Assembly (NCBI RefSeq): GCF_021533195.1
Contig: NZ_JAJNKB010000003.1
Coordinates: forward strand, 62,001 to 126,000
Length of the DNA stretch: 64,000 bases
Source: Portibacter marinus
GTDB taxonomy: Bacteria; Bacteroidota; Bacteroidia; Chitinophagales; Saprospiraceae
Direction of reading: 5' to 3'
The notes under the pieces were generated by a model. That model was given only the letters and a program-made list of their open reading frames with translations, was not told where the DNA came from and ran no database searches. Shown one piece after another: positions 62,748-64,000 of this stretch (positions within the stretch are counted from its first letter, which is position 1; the number at the start of each line of letters is the position of its first letter). The translations under genes and the position numbers were made by a program.

Positions 62748-64000
62748 GAGGAACATTGTGGATTTTCCTTTGCTTCACCTTCTCATTGTTCGGCCAAAAC
62801 CAGGAATTATTTTACGCAAATACATCCAGTCTTGAGGTGCTCCAGGGGATGAGCTTTCGCGTCGATTTTACGATGAATAATTTTAAAGGCAATAACTTTC
62901 GACCACCTAGTTTTAAGAATTTTAATGTCGTTTCAGGACCTAGTCAAACTTCCTCCTACTCAAACAATAACGGTAGGGTTTCTCAAAAATATATCTATAG
63001 TTATACCCTGGTGGCTCCTAGTGAGGGCACATTTGATATAGGGTCTGCTACGTGTACAAAAGATGGGCAAACACTCAAAACAGAACCTTTTAAAATAACG
63101 GTCAAAAAGCGAGATGCAAAAAGCAGCGAAGCACTCGGTCTTCCTTCACCAGAAGATATTTTTGTCAGGCTTGAATTGTCTAAGGATACGGCTTACCGAG
63201 GCGAAAAGGTAGAGTTATCCTATAAATTATATACCAGAAAAGAGGTAAGGTCTTATGACATTAATTCGGAATCTGAATATGCAGGCTTTTTTATGAAGCC
63301 TGCAAATATACGAACCAAGAGACCCGATCAAGAGACAGTGGATGGCAAGATTTACAGTACACAAATCCTTGTAAAACGATTGCTCTTTCCCCAGCAAACG
63401 GGACAGTTCGATTTTCAGGCTGCCAATATCACGCTGGGTCTTCCTGATCCCAATAGAAGAGGCTCTAATTTTTTCTTCAGCAATAATACCACACCATTCC
63501 CGGTCACAACCAACTCAGCTACTTTGTATGTAGAGGAATTACCGAAAAATGCTCCTGAAAGTTTTTCTGGAGCGGTAGGCAAGTTTAAAATGAATGCATC
63601 CGTAGACAAGAAAAAGTTGACTACTGATGATGCCATCACGCTTACTATGACTGTGATGGGAAATGGTGATGCCAAATATATTCTACCAGCTAGTCAAGAG
63701 CATCTTAAAAATTTTGAGGTTTATGAACCTTCGATCATTGAAAAAGGGGAAAGAGAAATGTTTGGAGAAATGCAAACGGTTAAAGAGTTTCAATATCTTC
63801 TTGTACCACTCAAGGCAGGTCGACAGAGTTTTCAGGCGCTATATACCTATTTTGACACAGAGGTCAATGATTATGTCACACTTGAGTCACAAGTATTTCC
63901 ATTGATGGTGGAACAAGGAACCGCAAAAAAGGAAATCTTATTGGGAGATCGTGAAGACAGTGACAGAAACCTTTCAGGGATCATGCAGAATACGACTTTG
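62744..64000 (+). CDS. batD: BatD (oxygen-tolerance protein), cut by window edge
   Basis: 419 codons are present from the ATG at 62744, open to the right edge. Signal peptide (LWIFLCFTFSLFGQNQ), then repeated beta-sandwich domains of BatD: first domain about 20-130, second (LSKDTAYRGEKVELSYKLYTR) from about 145, third (DKKKLTTDDAITLTMTV) from about 287. It is expected to end with a membrane helix and, in related operons, be followed by batE. Confidence 0.88.
   Translation, partial: MRGTLWIFLCFTFSLFGQNQELFYANTSSLEVLQGMSFRVDFTMNNFKGNNFRPPSFKNFNVVSGPSQTSSYSNNNGRVSQKYIYSYTLVAPSEGTFDIGSATCTKDGQTLKTEPFKITVKKRDAKSSEALGLPSPEDIFVRLELSKDTAYRGEKVELSYKLYTRKEVRSYDINSESEYAGFFMKPANIRTKRPDQETVDGKIYSTQILVKRLLFPQQTGQFDFQAANITLGLPDPNRRGSNFFFSNNTTPFPVTTNSATLYVEELPKNAPESFSGAVGKFKMNASVDKKKLTTDDAITLTMTVMGNGDAKYILPASQEHLKNFEVYEPSIIEKGEREMFGEMQTVKEFQYLLVPLKAGRQSFQALYTYFDTEVNDYVTLESQVFPLMVEQGTAKKEILLGDREDSDRNLSGIMQNTTL

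Noticed and set aside
1-64000. CRISPR arrays, insertion sequences, prophage or att sites
   Set aside because: No regular repeat-spacer pattern, transposase, integrase or terminal inverted repeats seen.

Overview
The window is ordinary chromosomal DNA from a free-living member of the Bacteroidota, most like the Saprospiria/Cytophagia side of the phylum. Reasons: AT-rich intergenic DNA, many -7 boxes of the Bacteroidota type (TAnnTTTG), almost no Shine-Dalgarno sequences, a Bat (aerotolerance) cluster, a GYDIA-type GHMP kinase, a class-B succinate dehydrogenase, a DUF4197 lipoprotein, and an arginine operon built on an N-acylornithine carbamoyltransferase. I see no phage, transposon, integron or CRISPR.

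Layout. 1-6236 (leftward): a seven-gene arginine operon with every junction overlapping, GNAT-argG-argC-argD-argF'-argB-argE; argE runs off the left edge. 6.5-9.7 kb: an ABC exporter convergent with tryptophanase. 9.9-11.8 kb: a secreted retropepsin-like protease followed by a two-domain CBM48 protein. An 820 bp gap with hairpins and direct repeats follows. 12.6-14.2 kb: a small membrane protein and a family 2 glycosyltransferase. 14.3-19.7 kb: a tripartite RND efflux operon. 19.7-23.8 kb: an unknown lipoprotein, RNase R and an unknown protein. 23.9-27.4 kb: sdhCAB. 27.6-30.3 kb: a large secreted repeat protein. 30.5-35.4 kb: ahcY, a Bax-inhibitor-like membrane protein, an M48 protease, an AlkB-type dioxygenase and rpsT. 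35.6-42.5 kb: sucA, the GHMP kinase, a DUF4197 lipoprotein, folB and a DUF2207 protein. 42.6-50.3 kb: glutaryl-CoA dehydrogenase, an OmpA-family protein, aroA, a decayed barrel gene, phoH, a SAM hydrolase, a small monooxygenase-like protein and aroB. 50.4-56.3 kb: PBP1A, a candidate structured RNA, tRNA-Leu(GAG), a DoxX-like protein, prs and a dipeptidase. 56.5-64 kb: moxR, DUF58, a BatD-like protein, batA, batB, batC, a mini-BatD and batD (cut by the right edge).

How genes work together. The arginine operon should make acylglutamate (GNAT), phosphorylate, reduce and transaminate it (ArgB, ArgC, ArgD), carbamoylate acylornithine (ArgF'), remove the acyl group (ArgE) and form argininosuccinate (ArgG). 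The carbamoyltransferase residues point to succinylated rather than acetylated intermediates. The moxR-bat block encodes a MoxR chaperone ATPase with membrane-anchored VWA, TPR and BatD proteins that probably form one envelope complex. sdhCAB and sucA are TCA-cycle genes; aroA and aroB are shikimate genes.

The most unusual item is the approximately 244 nt segment at 52889-53132. It has no ORF, it carries several nested complementary helices, and a perfect -7 box lies just 5' of its closing helix. I could not match it to tmRNA, RNase P RNA or SRP RNA; a divergent 6S RNA or an undescribed RNA are the main options. Other points are a GHMP kinase whose only plausible start is ATT, a degenerate four-copy repeat upstream of it, a cysteine-cluster GNAT leading the arginine operon, an EF-hand loop in a Bat-cluster protein and a one-domain BatD paralogue.
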